From Nanobdellota archaeon (GTDB lineage: Archaea > Nanobdellota > Nanobdellia > Woesearchaeales > GW2011-AR15), in assembly GCA_018815145.1 (NCBI GenBank), contig JAHIYL010000252.1, positions 1 to 7,002 on the forward strand: a stretch of 7,002 nucleotides of DNA, written 5' to 3'. The notes below the pieces were generated by a model that worked only from the letters and a program-made list of their open reading frames with translations, did no database searches and had not been told where the DNA came from. This document shows, piece after piece, positions 6,306-7,002 of this stretch. A program made the position numbers and the translations under genes. Every line of letters starts with the position of its first letter. Within the stretch, counting starts at the first letter, position 1.

Positions 6306-6360
6306 TAAATTTAATTGATTCGCTATAGTATAGCAGGACTAGTATTTAAATTTAATTACT
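6306..6360. repeat. Cluster of palindrome and AT-rich repeats in the Nudix-membrane intergenic region
   Basis: Three structures lie together. One is a perfect 13-bp palindrome, GCTATA-G-TATAGC (6322-6334). One is a 20-bp quasi-palindrome with one mismatched pair (6341-6360, agtatttaaatttaattact). The third is an 11-bp direct repeat TAAATTTAATT at 6306-6316 and 6347-6357, offset by 41 nt, about four helical turns. The AT-rich parts could arise by chance in this genome; the GC-flanked palindrome is less likely to. Beyond this cluster, the leader ORF and the TATA-like box, I see nothing in 6159-6365. Confidence 0.5.
6343..6350 (-). promoter_or_regulatory. TATA-box candidate with an operator-like palindrome
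   Basis: On the minus strand this reads TTTAAATA, very close to the archaeal TATA consensus. Transcription would start about 25 nt downstream, near 6320, and the palindrome GCTATAGTATAGC (6322-6334) falls between the box and that start, where an archaeal repressor would block initiation. The resulting transcript would have a leader of about 160 nt before the membrane protein gene, containing the 21-codon frame. The placement is inferred. Confidence 0.4.
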
Positions 6361-6365
6361 TTTAT

Positions 6366-6845
6366 TTATAAATCGAGCATATCCTGGATAAATGGGTGGA
6401 GTGTGCGGAAATCTGTGCGAGGGACATATTGGTAGTTGGACCCAAGATCTGCAGGGATCTCCGCCAGATTTCCGACATATCCCATTGCGAGGACATCTGT
6501 GCCTTTGTCTTTGCCAAAAGGGTCATCAGAGAAGAATAATCTGGCCGGCCCGATCGGTTTTATATCTGATATTTGCCAACCCTCAGGTACTGATTCCCTG
6601 ACAGAACTTTCTGTCTCATACCCTCTTTTTAACAGCCCTCCAATAGGCCAAAGCATCTCTGTTCCTGAGACTGGCTCGGACTTGCCGAGGATGACACCTT
6701 CAGGAGTCTTTAATATGAGATAATCTACACATAGGACGATCTGTGAATGATACTCACTGTGGATTTCTTCTGGAGGTCCATTTTTCAATTGATCCAATCC
6801 AAAGAATGGTTCTCCTGGTTCTATGGTTGGATATTCTCTGAGCAC
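6366..6845 (-). CDS. Nudix-fold protein with a degenerate Nudix box
   Basis: The 159-aa product looks like a member of the GDP-mannose mannosyl hydrolase-like/Nudix group: IVLCVDYLILKTPEGVILGK (36-55), then MLWPIGGLLKRGYETESSVR (64-83), then ARLFFSDDPFGKDKGTD (101-117), the last resembling a segment seen in Nudix proteins acting on sugar nucleotides. Normal members hydrolyse nucleoside diphosphates linked to another group, using the metal-binding signature G-x5-E-x7-R-E-x2-E-E-x-G. Here the ungapped alignment keeps G70 and E88, but Y76 replaces the first Glu, E84-S85 replaces Arg-Glu, G89 replaces the last Glu and Q91 the final Gly. Catalysis is therefore doubtful. The start is a GTG (first residue Met) with AGGAG 8 nt upstream (6854-6858). 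The frame stays open upstream to the window edge but has no ATG there, and the DNA beyond about 6867 belongs to another gene, so the N-terminus could be clipped. Sampled GC is about 50%, above its neighbours. Confidence 0.75.
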   Translation of the reverse strand: MLREYPTIEPGEPFFGLDQLKNGPPEEIHSEYHSQIVLCVDYLILKTPEGVILGKSEPVSGTEMLWPIGGLLKRGYETESSVRESVPEGWQISDIKPIGPARLFFSDDPFGKDKGTDVLAMGYVGNLAEIPADLGSNYQYVPRTDFRTLHPFIQDMLDL

Positions 6846-6853
6846 TATCTGTT

Positions 6854-6858
6854 CTCCT
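6854..6858 (-). promoter_or_regulatory. Shine-Dalgarno of the Nudix-fold gene
   Basis: On the minus strand this reads AGGAG, 8 nt before the GTG at 6843-6845, which supports that non-ATG start. It sits only about 10-15 nt from the point where hemC similarity begins on the other strand, so no room is left for a normal promoter unless it lies inside the hemC-like DNA. Confidence 0.5.
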
Positions 6859-6866
6859 GTCTCTTT

Positions 6867-7002
6867 TCTAGCATGCTGGAAAGCAAGTTCCCCGGGCTTG
6901 CCTGCACCCTGGTCCGGATTGTTACAGAGGGAGACAGGCTCCAGGATGTCCAGCTGTCCCGCTTCGGGGGAAAAGGCCTTTTTGTGAACGAGATCGAGAG
7001 GA
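6867..7002 (+). CDS. hemC: Hydroxymethylbilane synthase (HemC) fragment, N-terminus missing, cut by window edge
   Basis: HemC (porphobilinogen deaminase) joins four porphobilinogens into hydroxymethylbilane in tetrapyrrole synthesis. The + frame through the ATG at 6873 reads MLESKFPGLACTLVRIVTEG and continues DRLQDVQLSRFGGKGLFVNE with IER at the edge. This matches HemC residues about 27-67 in E. coli numbering, including the T-x-GD motif and the GGKGLF motif with its conserved Lys. The first 20-25 residues, which normally hold the R-I-(G/A)-T-R-x-S-x-L-A-L segment, are absent: the DNA upstream in all three + frames does not encode them and instead belongs to the Nudix gene on the other strand. 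The piece is 58% GC (75 of 130 bases from 6873), far above the rest. It may be a true pseudogene or transferred remnant, or a mis-joined assembly end. The in-frame ATG at 6873 is unlikely to be a functional start. Confidence 0.85.

Noticed and set aside
6392..6723. + strand open frames opposite the Nudix gene
   Set aside because: Composition and residues (Pro, Ser, Cys, Gly-rich) fit antisense shadows; the minus strand carries the Nudix-fold sequence and an AGGAG-GTG start.
6847..7002. Upstream extension of the Nudix reading frame to the window edge
   Set aside because: The frame is open but contains no ATG, and beyond about 6867 it is antisense to the conserved hemC codons, which explains its openness.

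Overview
The window looks like a low-GC archaeal genome segment, perhaps from a DPANN-type lineage such as Woesearchaeota or Pacearchaeota. That lineage is an inference. It rests on TATA-like boxes centred about 28-30 nt before the start codons of uvrB, the 283-aa gene and (more weakly) xth, which is the archaeal leaderless layout. It also rests on an archaeal-style RHH (DUF2683-like) plus RelE toxin-antitoxin pair. Base composition is uneven: sampled lines are about 23-30% GC at the left end, about 40% around uvrB, about 50% in the Nudix gene, and 58% in the last 130 nt (counted).

Layout, left to right. (1) A + strand gene (6-1190) for an unrecognised 394-aa protein with several helix-turn-helix-like stretches. 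(2) Convergent to it, minus-strand exonuclease III / AP endonuclease (xth, 1212-1964). (3) Upstream of xth on the same strand, a type II toxin-antitoxin operon: RHH antitoxin (2300-2554) then RelE-family toxin (2021-2296). Its compact promoter carries repeated GTGAT half-sites. (4) Divergent from the operon, an unrecognised 283-aa protein (2709-3560) with its own TATA box. (5) Convergent to that, a complete uvrB (3578-5512). (6) A multi-pass membrane protein (5601-6158). (7) An intergenic stretch with a TATA-like box, a palindrome and a possible 21-codon leader ORF. (8) A Nudix-fold protein with an eroded catalytic box (6366-6845, GTG start). (9) At the right edge on the + strand, an N-terminally truncated, GC-rich hemC fragment (about 6867-7002) running out of the window.

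Two genes are DNA-repair enzymes: Xth (AP-site incision in base excision repair) and UvrB (damage verification in nucleotide excision repair). They are not co-transcribed; the TA operon and the 283-aa gene lie between them. The TA pair is the only obvious operon.

The points most worth a second look are the abrupt hemC fragment (assembly chimera or transferred remnant), the TA operator layout, the palindrome/leader-ORF region before the membrane gene, the degenerate Nudix box, and the two unassigned proteins. I see no CRISPR array, rRNA, tRNA or transposase. I do not claim a new multi-gene system; the best candidates for unknown function are the 394-aa and 283-aa proteins.
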